DNA from: Deltaproteobacteria bacterium
GTDB lineage: Archaea > Thermoplasmatota > Poseidoniia > Poseidoniales > Poseidoniaceae
Length of the DNA: 34,031 nt
Direction of reading: 5' to 3'
Assembly (NCBI GenBank): GCA_028344335.1
Contig: JAOMAZ010000014.1
Span: forward strand, 1 to 34,031
The position numbers and the translations under genes were made by a program. Position 1 is the first letter of the stretch. Every line of letters begins with the position of its first letter. The notes under the pieces are model-generated. The model did no database searches. It was not told the DNA's origin and worked only from the letters and a program-made list of their open reading frames with translations. Positions 1 through 8,739 of this stretch are shown in pieces.

Positions 1-3000
1 TGAGTTTCGAGAATTCCAAGAGGATGTTGATTCACTCCACATTGGAAGTAATGGTGATATTGAAACATTAACATCTCCTGAATCGCCACCACCCATTTTG
101 TAGAGGGAAAGGTTTGCATTTACCACCTCATATGGATTTCTGATAGGTATTGAAGAGAGATTGATTTCTATCAAGGTATTTGCTGAACTTGAGGGGCTAT
201 GGGGACTATCTCCTACAACTAGTGAGCTATTACTGCCATGATTTGCATTGGAATTAAATTGGTCAAGCCATGTATCTTTGAAGACATCAGGGTAAGAAGC
301 AGCGGGGATAAAGGCTCCATCTTGGAAGACAGCATATGCATCTGTTGAATTTAGGGTGGCTCCAGTTTGGAATGGTAAATGGAAGGAATTTATATTTCCT
401 CTTCTCCCATATACATCATCAACAATTGCTTGTACAAACCAGCGATATGAGTCGCCATTGGAGAGGTTCGATGTAGGGGTGAACTCTAAAGTAGTGAGGT
501 TAAATCCTAGTACATCTCGTGAATCATGGATTACCCAACCCCCCCTAACATCATTGTAATCTTCAGAAATGAATAGTCTCCAAGCATCTATCGAAGAAGA
601 ATTTGCATGTGTCCATTCAAAGGTTGGAGAACTTGATGGCAATAATGCGACTCCAGAGTTATTCCACAAGATATCTCCATTCTGTGGCAAAAGAGTACCG
701 GCAGTAGATTCCGGAGTATTTTGAACACCGGTAGTCCAAGTTAAATTCAACCATGGTTTGTCCGACGTGGTGGCAATTTCATCGACGGATGTTATCTTAA
801 CTAAGCCTGTATCATTATCTCCGGCGATTAGTAATTGTATGTATCCAGAGCCTGAAGCATGAACGCTTTGGGCGATTTCTGTAATATCAAATGTCATCCA
901 ATTTGTCGGAGTAACATCTTGAACATCGACAAAGTTCTGGTTGGCATCAAGGACTCCCGATGCACCGGCGGCACTCCAATTAACCGAACCATCACGAGTC
1001 ATACCGGTAGCGTTTTCATTCCATGTACCGTTTAGAGCATGAATTGATATCCTCTGATCAGAAGAACTGCCCCACTCTGGATATAGGTTGAGAGTTGCAG
1101 CCTTCAAAGTTGCATTTTGGGGCATGGGAAAATCTGCAATTGGTATCTTCATCAAGGCTGTAGCAATTGAACCATCGCTACGCTCACCAATTTCCAAGTC
1201 TGATGCACTACCATGGCTGCTATTCAAATCGCTACCAGAATCTGCAACCCAAGTATCGACGAAATGCGGTAATTGTAGCGAAGGCATAGCTTCGTGATGA
1301 TGTAATTCAACTGCTGCGGTATCATTGTCGATAGACCAAGTGGTTAAATCAGGAATGTGGAAATAATTGTACTGACTCCAATCTCCGATTTGATTTGTAT
1401 CTGAAACTCCTCGAACTCTCCAATACCAAGTGGTGGCGGTATCCAAATCAACTGGAATCTGAAAAGTCATATTTGTCAAATCAAAACCACTACTAGTCCA
1501 AGAACCATAGGAAAGCAGGTCAGCACTTTCGAAAGAAGTATTGCTATCGATATCGATGGCGAAGGCAGAGACATTGGTATTGCTTGTGTAATTCCAATTC
1601 AACAAGGGATTCTGAATTGGCTTCGGCTCAATTCCATCTTCGATTGACCAACTTCCATTGGCTGGACTCAGAGGAACTGGTTGATCTGGAATGGATGAAG
1701 AACCTGGGACATAAGTGAAGACTAATTCAGCTCGTGATGCCGCACTATTTGCATTTCCATAAAATAATGCCTCTCTATCAGAACCGGAGCCAGATCCTAA
1801 AATCGCCAAAATAACATCGAAGTTTATTCCATTACGCATTGAATTCTGAACTCCCAATGTAACGTTCCATTCAATCCAAGTTGCGCTACTACTAGTGATG
1901 ATAGTAGAGGACAGTAGTTGGCCTCGCTCCCAACCCTTGGCGCCCGCAGTTCCCCATGAATTACGGCTATCGTAACTATTCCAAGTTGCTCCTTCTTCAG
2001 TCCAATTATGTTGATTACTCTCGTAAGCACCGATATATGGATTACCACTATTATAAGACTGCTTGAATCGTAAAGTTGCCTCGGTAACTGCAAATCCAGA
2101 AGGCAATAAGTGTGTCAATAACTGACAGCCAAAGAGGATACTCGTCGAACCCCATTGACTGTAAGAAACCTGCATTTCCTCTTCATCATCATAAGATGTA
2201 TTGGGCATACCGCTGTCGATATAGGTGTCCTTACAATCTGGATGTTTGCCATCTGTCGAAGCATTTCCATCTCTCAAAGTAAATTGGGACTTATTGTCAC
2301 CGAGATATGTGGAATTCAGATCGGTGATGAAGAAGGATTGTTCATCCCAAAAACTCCAACGCCCAATTGTAGGATCTACTTGAGCCATCCGCCAATAATA
2401 CATCGCCCCTGTCGAAAGACCGAAACCGGAAGTGATGTTATACAAGCCATCGGAAGGCTGGAAATCATTGTCCACCGAGGTGTCAACCTCTTTCAGGATG
2501 TTTCTGAACAACTTGTCGTCTGAAAGTTGGAATAATATCTCATTTCCAGATGAAGCTGAACCGTTCCATTTTAATACAGGAGTGGTATTTCCTGAAAGAT
2601 TTTGATCGTCAATCTCCCAGATTCCTTGTCCTTCTATTGGATACTGGAGATCTACCTTCGAAACAGGGGACGAAGAACCCCACTCATAGGTCACCTCAAT
2701 ACGTGGTTGGTCTGAGGGAGTTGAGGCCTCTGTACTATGGAAAGTGATATCGTTGGAAGAAGAAAATGAACCATTTGCATCTTGACCACTGAGGATGATA
2801 TCAACTGTATCTAATCCCAAATCTAAGTAAGCCTGGGCCCAAATCGTTGTATTGAAACTAAACTCATCATTCGATGCATCCATACTGATACTATCCATAA
2901 CCGTGCCGACTTCAACATCCCAATCAGTACTGTTCCCCACTGGGCTATTCCATGTTGCATCCTCTTCAATCCAATCAACGTGATTTTCAACGAATATCAT

Positions 3001-4323
3001 TGAAACCAGTTCAGAACCATTGACTGCGTCTCGAGTGAAAATTATTTCTGAAGACTTGATAGTGACATTGGTATGCAAACCAAGATGCTGAAGATTAACT
3101 TTTGTCATCACAGTCGATTCTTTGTCTGGAGATGTGTCTGTTCCAACAACCATTGTGGTTTCAGCACCCAAAATAGTGCTCTTCTGTGAAGAATCCAACT
3201 CGACATCCCAGATGGTTTTCTCAGAAAGACCAAGGTCATCAGCATCTATACTGATGGTTGCGGTTCCATCACCATTGTCAGTGATATCATGGGCAGGGAG
3301 ATTGAACCAACCATTTTGCCATTCACCAATTTGGTCGCCATTCATAGCCCGCATTCGATAGTAAACAGTTGAGCCATTACTAAGGGCATTTGAGGAATTA
3401 ATGCTCATACTTCCATTGCCTGCAAGAGTGAACATCGAAGGATCATCGATGGAACTCCAATGACTTCCAAAGTCTGATTCCATCCTAAACTTTTCAGAAC
3501 CTGATACCTGAACCAATACTGCATCCCCAGATAGGCTGGTCCAAGTCATAGTTGGTGTGGTATCTGCAGTCAAAATGAAATCTCCAGTCATCAATGATGT
3601 ACCATCTTCGATCCAATTTGGAAGGATACTGCCAATTGAGGCTGCTGTGTTATTACTGAATTCAATACTCAAAGTGGGGTGTAAGGAGGTATTACTGTCA
3701 TCACTGGTATAGCACTCATATTGTGAATCTGTGCCAGCCACGATAAATCGCATTGAAGGCCATGCATTGAGAACACGTTGTTGCACAAATCGAGTCACAT
3801 TCAAGTTCACTGTGCCATTGTTTGAAACTGCCAATGAGGGCTCCCATGCTGAACGGTCAAGGGATGATTCTGCTCCCATTTCATCCCAAGTCACTGAAGT
3901 GTTGGAGTCTCCCCAATTGGCATTACTTTCGTTAAACCTCTGAGTCAGGTTTGAGATTTGGAAAAATCCAGATTCACCATCATCTTGAGAACATTCCAAA
4001 TTCAATGTAGCAGAATGAACTTGCACTGAACTGAGATTCAAACCAAATTCTAACAGCATTCGGCCCTCCGAAGCCCCATCAACTCCTACCAAGGCGGTGC
4101 CATCAGAACCATGTGTTGTCAGTGGAAAACTAGATTCAATCATTGTATCAATGCTAACATTGAAGTCCCATGTTGTAGAAACCCTAGATGGAGTGCCATC
4201 TTCCTGTAAAATTGATGCTGGATATAATTGTGGAACCATCAAGTCAGCAAAGAGGAAGAGAATCACTAGAATCAATGCTTGGGCACTCTTTTTTGATGAG
4301 GGGGGGGTCTGCAGCATGTCCAT
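1..4323 (-). CDS. Giant modular surface protein with alternating DNRLRE-like and Fn3-like modules (C-terminus beyond window)
   Basis: The frame is open without a stop from the ATG at 4323-4321 to base 1, giving 1441 codons; the stop lies outside the window. The N-terminus is a signal sequence (hydrophobic core ALILVILFLFADL, about residues 15-27). After it the chain alternates two module types. The DNRLRE/disaggregatase-like modules (about residues 42-225, 345-548, 666-873, 993-1190 and from 1340) have alternating strands and a recurring Trp motif of the type W-x-E-x-x-A-T-W-N. The Fn3-like modules (about 233-341, 555-665, 875-995, 1191-1330) contain a YYWR-x-R/A-x(n)-G-x-W-S strand. The composition is very rich in Asn, Ser, Thr and Asp with many N-x-S/T sequons, as expected outside an archaeal cell. 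It is divergent from rfcS. The module names are my reading of the fold pattern and no profile search was run. A role in adhesion or cell-surface architecture is inference. Confidence 0.82.
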   Translation of the reverse strand, partial: MDMLQTPPSSKKSAQALILVILFLFADLMVPQLYPASILQEDGTPSRVSTTWDFNVSIDTMIESSFPLTTHGSDGTALVGVDGASEGRMLLEFGLNLSSVQVHSATLNLECSQDDGESGFFQISNLTQRFNESNANWGDSNTSVTWDEMGAESSLDRSAWEPSLAVSNNGTVNLNVTRFVQQRVLNAWPSMRFIVAGTDSQYECYTSDDSNTSLHPTLSIEFSNNTAASIGSILPNWIEDGTSLMTGDFILTADTTPTMTWTSLSGDAVLVQVSGSEKFRMESDFGSHWSSIDDPSMFTLAGNGSMSINSSNALSNGSTVYYRMRAMNGDQIGEWQNGWFNLPAHDITDNGDGTATISIDADDLGLSEKTIWDVELDSSQKSTILGAETTMVVGTDTSPDKESTVMTKVNLQHLGLHTNVTIKSSEIIFTRDAVNGSELVSMIFVENHVDWIEEDATWNSPVGNSTDWDVEVGTVMDSISMDASNDEFSFNTTIWAQAYLDLGLDTVDIILSGQDANGSFSSSNDITFHSTEASTPSDQPRIEVTYEWGSSSPVSKVDLQYPIEGQGIWEIDDQNLSGNTTPVLKWNGSASSGNEILFQLSDDKLFRNILKEVDTSVDNDFQPSDGLYNITSGFGLSTGAMYYWRMAQVDPTIGRWSFWDEQSFFITDLNSTYLGDNKSQFTLRDGNASTDGKHPDCKDTYIDSGMPNTSYDDEEEMQVSYSQWGSTSILFGCQLLTHLLPSGFAVTEATLRFKQSYNSGNPYIGAYESNQHNWTEEGATWNSYDSRNSWGTAGAKGWERGQLLSSTIITSSSATWIEWNVTLGVQNSMRNGINFDVILAILGSGSGSDREALFYGNANSAASRAELVFTYVPGSSSIPDQPVPLSPANGSWSIEDGIEPKPIQNPLLNWNYTSNTNVSAFAIDIDSNTSFESADLLSYGSWTSSGFDLTNMTFQIPVDLDTATTWYWRVRGVSDTNQIGDWSQYNYFHIPDLTTWSIDNDTAAVELHHHEAMPSLQLPHFVDTWVADSGSDLNSSHGSASDLEIGERSDGSIATALMKIPIADFPMPQNATLKAATLNLYPEWGSSSDQRISIHALNGTWNENATGMTRDGSVNWSAAGASGVLDANQNFVDVQDVTPTNWMTFDITEIAQSVHASGSGYIQLLIAGDNDTGLVKITSVDEIATTSDKPWLNLTWTTGVQNTPESTAGTLLPQNGDILWNNSGVALLPSSSPTFEWTHANSSSIDAWRLFISEDYNDVRGGWVIHDSRDVLGFNLTTLEFTPTSNLSNGDSYRWFVQAIVDDVYGRRGNINSFHLPFQTGATLNSTDAYAVFQDGAFIPAASYPDVFKDTWLDQFNSNANHGSNSSLVVGDSPHSPSSSANTLIEINLSSIPIRNPYEVVNANLSLYKMGGGDSGDVNVSISPLLPMWSESTSSWNSRNS
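4300..4307. repeat. G8 homopolymer in codons 6-8 of the surface-protein gene
   Basis: Eight consecutive G on the plus strand encode Thr-Pro-Pro (ACC CCC CCC) just after the start codon of the minus-strand surface protein. A T6 run at 4289-4294 follows a few codons later. Loss or gain of one base here would abolish the protein. Confidence 0.7.
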
Positions 4324-4365
4324 GTTAGGGTAGACGAATCTGACTTTGTTATCATGCTTCGCCTC

Positions 4366-4384
4366 GGCCGCCCGTAGGGCGGCC
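4366..4384. repeat. Perfect GC-only inverted repeat, 8-base arms, 3-base spacer
   Basis: GGCCGCCC, spacer GTA, then GGGCGGCC. It lies in the 118-base gap between the divergent starts of the surface protein (4323) and rfcS (4442). It could be an operator shared by both promoters or an RNA hairpin in the rfcS leader. No T-run follows it. Confidence 0.6.
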
Positions 4385-4441
4385 ATGAGAAAAGCGCCAA
4401 AGACAAGGTTCAATGGGCGTCGCCATCAGCCCTTTTACTGC

Positions 4442-5398
4442 ATGAGCGAACTATGGGTCGAGAAGCACCGACCGAAGACGGTCACGGAGATTCGTGGACA
4501 AAGTAGCGCAGTTAAACGGCTGAAAGTTTACGCTGTAAAAAAGGAATTTCCACACTTACTTTTCGCTGGCCCGCCAGGAACCGGAAAGACAACTGCTGCA
4601 ATGGCCTTGGCAAGAGATGTGTATGGAGAAAAATTTCGTGATAACCTCCTCGAAATGAATGCCAGCGATGAGAGAAAACTGGAAAGTATACGCACAAAAG
4701 TCAAGCAATTTGCCAGAACTGCTCCCCTACATGGTGCTGATTTCAAGATTATTTTTCTCGACGAAGCAGATGCGTTAACCAATGATGCTCAAGGTGCTTT
4801 AAGAAGAATAATGGAACAATATGCCCAAACTTGTAGATTTATTCTATCCTGTAATTACTCCTCCAAAATAATTGAGCCAATTCAATCACGCTGTGCTGTA
4901 TTCCGCTTTAGGCCACTGCCAAATGATGATGTGTCAGCCCAGATTACACATGTCTCAGAAATTGAAGGTGTTGAATTAGATACTGACGCTGCTGAAGCAA
5001 TAGTTCTGATCAGCAGAGGAGACTTGCGCAAGGCTATTACTGCCTTGCAAGTTGCAGCTGCTCTTGACCCACATATCACTCGCTCAATGATTTACGAAAC
5101 CACTGCAACTGCTCCTCCAGAAGCCTTGCAAGGATACCTCTTAGCTTGTCGAGAAGATGGCTTCCACGCTGCCCGAAGAAGGCTGCGAACTTTACTCGAT
5201 GAATTCGGTCTTGCAGGAACGGATTTAGTCAACCAATTACATAGAGAATTATATAATTCTGATTTCCTCAGTGAAGGGGCCAAGTTAGACCTAACAGAAT
5301 TGATGGCAGAGATAGATTTTCGCCTTGTCGAAGGTGGAGGAGAAGACCTACAACTTGATGCCCTAACCGCCAGAATTTGCCAATCTCTCTCCAATTGA
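4442..5398 (+). CDS. rfcS: Replication factor C small subunit (clamp loader)
   Basis: An AAA+ clamp-loader subunit that, with the large subunit, opens the PCNA ring and loads it at primer ends during replication. The ATG at 4442 is chosen because the family begins M-S-E-x-W-V-E-K-x-R-P-K-T, as here. An upstream in-frame ATG at 4346 adds a 32-residue extension with no family match and reads through the GC hairpin. The 318-residue length is normal. Visible motifs are Walker A GPPGTGKTT, Walker B IIFLDEADAL, sensor 1 FILSCNYSSKI, the SRC arginine-finger motif (QSRCAVFRF) and sensor 2 GDLRKAI. The C-terminal part is the helical collar domain. The large subunit is not in this window. The gene is followed by a T-rich stretch (5404-5440) that could terminate transcription. 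Confidence 0.96.
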   Translation: MSELWVEKHRPKTVTEIRGQSSAVKRLKVYAVKKEFPHLLFAGPPGTGKTTAAMALARDVYGEKFRDNLLEMNASDERKLESIRTKVKQFARTAPLHGADFKIIFLDEADALTNDAQGALRRIMEQYAQTCRFILSCNYSSKIIEPIQSRCAVFRFRPLPNDDVSAQITHVSEIEGVELDTDAAEAIVLISRGDLRKAITALQVAAALDPHITRSMIYETTATAPPEALQGYLLACREDGFHAARRRLRTLLDEFGLAGTDLVNQLHRELYNSDFLSEGAKLDLTELMAEIDFRLVEGGGEDLQLDALTARICQSLSN

Positions 5399-5471
5399 AA
5401 AATCACTTTTCTCAATTAAAGAACTTTACTTTCAGTTTTCCTAAATAACCCCCTTGGAAAATCACATACCC

Positions 5472-5499
5472 CTCATCCTAATGCTAATGTTGGGATGAG
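5472..5499 (+). other. Inverted repeat covering a possible ribosome-binding region
   Basis: CTCATCC at 5472-5478 is the exact reverse complement of GGATGAG at 5493-5499, with a 14-base loop. The right arm ends three bases before the ATG of the small ORF at 5503, so the hairpin could mask its leader. It could equally be a termination structure for rfcS. Confidence 0.35.
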
Positions 5500-5502
5500 A
5501 AG

Positions 5503-5667
5503 ATGAGACTACGAGATCGATGGTTAGACAAATTATGTTGGACTCCCTTTGCAGGCTTAATCAGAGCACAAAGAAGGGGCGAAATAAAAGACAATAAAGA
5601 GCGTAAAAGAATACGTAAAATTTGCCAAAAATTACTTCAAGATTTTCCTGTTATCTTGAGCCTATGA
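5503..5667 (+). CDS. Possible small basic protein (54 residues), function unknown
   Basis: An ATG at 5503 opens 54 codons and ends in TGA at 5665-5667, directly abutting the stop of the convergent carboxylase gene at 5668. The product is strongly basic: the central part RAQRRGEIKDNKERKRIRK is mostly Arg, Lys and charged residues. It starts MRLRDRWLDKL and ends hydrophobic (FPVILSL). A purine-rich GGGATGAGAAG precedes the start. It fills the only gap between rfcS and the next gene. I do not recognise the sequence. The basic charge would suit nucleic-acid or membrane-surface binding, but that is a guess. It may also be a chance ORF. Confidence 0.42.
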   Translation: MRLRDRWLDKLCWTPFAGLIRAQRRGEIKDNKERKRIRKICQKLLQDFPVILSL

Positions 5668-7224
5668 CTACAAGGGAATATTACCGTGTTTCTTGGGTGG
5701 TGTCCACTCACGTTTAGACTTCAACAAACGCAAGGCGCGAATTAACCGTAGACGGGTTTCTTGTGGCTCAATAACATCATCCAACCAACCATTCCTTGCT
5801 GCCACATATGGGTCACCAAATTTTGCCTTGTATTCATCTATCAGAGAAGTCCTAACATTTTCACGTTCTTCATCGCTTGCTGCAGCAATTTCCCTTCGAT
5901 GAATGATATTCACTGCGCCTTCAGCACCCATGACTGCTAATTCTGCGGTTGGCCAAGCAATGTTATAGTCGGATTGCAAATGTTTGCACGACATCGCCAA
6001 GTATGCTCCACCGTAGGCCTTGCGTACAACCACCGTCATCTTTGGCACAGTTGCTTCAGCATATGCAAATAGTAATTTTGCGCCATGTCTAATGATTCCA
6101 CCCCATTCTTGAACCACTCCTGGAAGGAAACCCGGAACATCCTCGAAGGTGAGAAGGGGAATCGAAAAGGCATCACATGTACGAATAAAACGAGCAGCCT
6201 TGATTGAGGCGTCAATATCAAGACAACCTGCTAACACTTTTGGCTGGTTGCCAATTACTCCAACGGGATATCCATCTAAGCGAGCAAAACCGATAACGAT
6301 ATTATCAGCATAATTGGGAAATAATTCCAAAAATTCTTCTTCATCAACAACTTCCTTGATAACACTAATCATGTCATATGGGCGGTTTGGATTATCTGGG
6401 ACAATATCCTTTAGGTTTTCAGATATTCTATCAAAAGGATCAGGCGTAGGAAGATGAGGCGGTTCTGCCATGTTGTGGTCTGGTAGGTAAGAAAGCAACA
6501 TCGCGACGATATCTATCGCATCATCTTCATCTTCGGCAACGAGGCAGGCGATTCCTGAACGACTTGAGTGTAAATCCGCCCCTCCAAGCCCAGATGAATC
6601 TACTTCTCCAGAGATTACTTCGGGAGTATCGAGTGGGCTAGACATGAATAATTGGCCATGCTCACGGCCAAGGATTGTGAAATCAGAAAGGCTTGCAGAC
6701 AGAGCAGAAACGCCCACTACAGGGCCAAGTACCAAACTAATCATCGGAATACGCCCACTGCATTGGACTAATCTATCGAGTAACTCACCGGTCCCCGCAA
6801 GAGCAGTTACTCCATCCTGAGCGCGTTGTCCCCCTCCATCCCAAATGCAAATGATGGGTACACGGACTCTCTCAGCCATTTCAACAAGTTTGCTAATTTT
6901 CTGAGCGTGCATCTCACCCATACTACCTCCATGAACTGAAAAGTCCTGAGCGAAACAGTAGATTCGGCGCCCATCAATGGTGCCATGGCCAGTAACAACT
7001 CCATCTCCAAGGTGATTCAATAAATGCAAATTATCATCAGTAGAACGATGAGTTACAAAACTATCAATTTCATGGAAACTATCCTCATCAAGCAAGGCTC
7101 TGATTCTTTCGCGTGCAGTCCTACGGCCACTATTACGAATCGATTCGAGCCGCTTCATACCGCCACCCGCTAAGGTGGATTGGCGGTGGAAACGTAAATC
7201 CTCGATGTGATCTTGGCTGCTCAT
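5668..7224 (-). CDS. Acyl-CoA carboxylase carboxyltransferase (beta) subunit, PccB/AccD5-like, divergent
   Basis: This is the carboxyltransferase component of a biotin-dependent acyl-CoA (propionyl/acetyl-CoA) carboxylase, which moves carboxylate from carboxybiotin to acyl-CoA. The ATG at 7224 is preferred because a GGAG (7235-7232) sits seven bases upstream; the upstream TTG at 7284 would overlap the gatD stop. The 518-residue length fits the family. The two crotonase-like halves are visible: R-T-A-R-E-R-I near the start, Y-C-F-A-Q-D-F-S-V-H-G-G-S-M-G-E-M-H, and in the C-half PLLTFEDVPGFLPG, RKAYGGAYLAMS and the terminal KHGNIPL. The N-half oxyanion loops are unusual: DGGGQRAQDG replaces the usual DSGGARIQEG, and GPVVGVSA replaces GPCAGGA. 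No biotin carboxylase or biotin carrier gene lies in the window. It is probably co-transcribed after gatD (56-base gap). Confidence 0.9.
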   Translation of the reverse strand: MSSQDHIEDLRFHRQSTLAGGGMKRLESIRNSGRRTARERIRALLDEDSFHEIDSFVTHRSTDDNLHLLNHLGDGVVTGHGTIDGRRIYCFAQDFSVHGGSMGEMHAQKISKLVEMAERVRVPIICIWDGGGQRAQDGVTALAGTGELLDRLVQCSGRIPMISLVLGPVVGVSALSASLSDFTILGREHGQLFMSSPLDTPEVISGEVDSSGLGGADLHSSRSGIACLVAEDEDDAIDIVAMLLSYLPDHNMAEPPHLPTPDPFDRISENLKDIVPDNPNRPYDMISVIKEVVDEEEFLELFPNYADNIVIGFARLDGYPVGVIGNQPKVLAGCLDIDASIKAARFIRTCDAFSIPLLTFEDVPGFLPGVVQEWGGIIRHGAKLLFAYAEATVPKMTVVVRKAYGGAYLAMSCKHLQSDYNIAWPTAELAVMGAEGAVNIIHRREIAAASDEERENVRTSLIDEYKAKFGDPYVAARNGWLDDVIEPQETRLRLIRALRLLKSKREWTPPKKHGNIPL

Positions 7225-7280
7225 CCAACCACTCCCATAGCAATCAAGTTCTTGACCAACGCGGTTGTATAAGCACACTA

Positions 7281-8642
7281 TCAACTCTGTAAGTTAGGGG
7301 GGTTTTCACCCACTAAATTCTCATTCCAAGCACCTTTAATTTGCTTGAAGTTCCTGCCATGAATTGAGAGTAGGTAGTGCAGCTTAATCAGGGCTGAGTC
7401 AGGTCCTGTATTGCTATCATGGCCAACCACTCCTAATTCTTGTTGAGCACGACCCTTTGAATAAACGGCTAAATTAACCGGCCCATGAATACACTGGGTG
7501 GAGACTACTGCGATTCTTCCTGAAGAGCACCATTCTCCAATGGCTTTGTGGAGTGCAATGTTTTCTGGTGTATCGCCCATTGCATCCTCAATCGGTAGAT
7601 GCCCAAGGCCTGTTCCATGAATCAATAATGCATCGTAATCAAGTCCTGATAAAGCATTGATAACATCAGCATGCAAGTGGGGGCCTGCAAGCAGTTGACA
7701 GATTCTAAGACTCTCATTTATCGAAGTTGAAGAAGTCGTTATATCTCTCGAATAAGAAGGCTTGTAATGATCCATTATTTGGTGGCTCATTTTGCCATGA
7801 GCATTTGAAACATATGCTAATGCTTGAGAATTTACGCAACGGAAGGCATCCCTTCTACTGGAATGGCTCTTCCTTACAGCGCACCCAGGTAAAACTACAC
7901 AACTTCCATCATCACTACTAGAATGCATGACAATGACTGCGGTATCTCCAAGTCCACCATCGGGTAAAGGTCCATGCGCAGCCCAATGAACTGCGGCCAT
8001 AATATTTTCAGCAGCATCTGTTGAACCCCTATCACTGGAACGTTGCGATCCTGTCAAGACAATTCTCCCTGGTGGACGCTGTCCATTTCCAGCCCACATA
8101 TAGGAAAGAGCGGCTGAAGTCAAATGCATTGTATCGGTACCTTGGGTAATCACTACCCCAGTAGCACCATCTGCAAAGGCATCAACAATCGCAGAGGAAA
8201 TCTGATTCCAATGTTGAGGGCGCATGTCGTCCGACCACATATTTCCAATTTTTACAGCCTCAATCTTAGCAATACTTGCCATTTCAGGAAAAGCAGCAAG
8301 CATCTCTTCAGGCTCAAAACGGGCTACGACCGCCCCCGTAGCATAGTCCACCTTACTAGCAATTGTACCGCCTGTATGGATTATCCTTACCAAAGGCAAG
8401 GTTTGATCGAATTCAACTTCAGGAATGCTGGTGCTTGAAGATTCGACTGGCGATGATAATTCCTCAAGTGAAAATACCTCTGTTAACGGATGACTAACGT
8501 TGTAGCCATTAACTAATTTTAGGGTAACATGGCCTTCTCCTGTAGAGGGTAATACGATTCCTTCATGCACGGTTTTTCCTGCAAAAGTGGAAACTTCCAT
8601 CCTTATGCGGCTCCCAAGCACGGGCATAACAACATCCGCCAT
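7281..8642 (-). CDS. gatD: Glutamyl-tRNA(Gln) amidotransferase subunit D
   Basis: GatD is the asparaginase-like, archaeal-specific glutaminase of the GatDE complex, which converts Glu-tRNA(Gln) to Gln-tRNA(Gln). The ATG at 8642 is preferred; the longer frame from 8672 adds ten residues unlike the family. An N-terminal beta-barrel of about 75 residues (SRIRMEVSTFAGKTVHEGIV) is followed by the L-asparaginase fold. The catalytic motifs are present: HTGGTIAS (first Thr), TQGTDTMHLTS (Thr-Asp pair), VLTGSQRSSDRGSTDAAEN, and VRKSHSSRRDAF near the subunit-specific region. The 453-residue length is close to the usual 430-450. Its partner GatE is not in the window. The gene lies upstream of the carboxylase gene and divergent from tRNA-Met, with 97 bases between. 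Confidence 0.94.
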   Translation of the reverse strand: MADVVMPVLGSRIRMEVSTFAGKTVHEGIVLPSTGEGHVTLKLVNGYNVSHPLTEVFSLEELSSPVESSSTSIPEVEFDQTLPLVRIIHTGGTIASKVDYATGAVVARFEPEEMLAAFPEMASIAKIEAVKIGNMWSDDMRPQHWNQISSAIVDAFADGATGVVITQGTDTMHLTSAALSYMWAGNGQRPPGRIVLTGSQRSSDRGSTDAAENIMAAVHWAAHGPLPDGGLGDTAVIVMHSSSDDGSCVVLPGCAVRKSHSSRRDAFRCVNSQALAYVSNAHGKMSHQIMDHYKPSYSRDITTSSTSINESLRICQLLAGPHLHADVINALSGLDYDALLIHGTGLGHLPIEDAMGDTPENIALHKAIGEWCSSGRIAVVSTQCIHGPVNLAVYSKGRAQQELGVVGHDSNTGPDSALIKLHYLLSIHGRNFKQIKGAWNENLVGENPPNLQS

Positions 8643-8739
8643 GGGCCAGTCGGATGATTGGCGGCACATCAACGCTGCGCGTCAGACAGCCTCTACGGCC
8701 GCACCCTTGAAGACGGGGTGGCGAGTCGGCCGGCTCGTC

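Noticed and set aside
4346-4441. N-terminal extension of rfcS from the ATG at 4346
   Set aside because: The 32 added residues have no family counterpart and run through a GC hairpin. The ATG at 4442 gives the conserved start.
8720-8739. GC-rich GAGTCGGCCGGCTC before tRNA-Met as a promoter dyad
   Set aside because: The palindrome is imperfect, no TATA-like element is visible, and GC-rich flank sequence makes chance symmetry likely.
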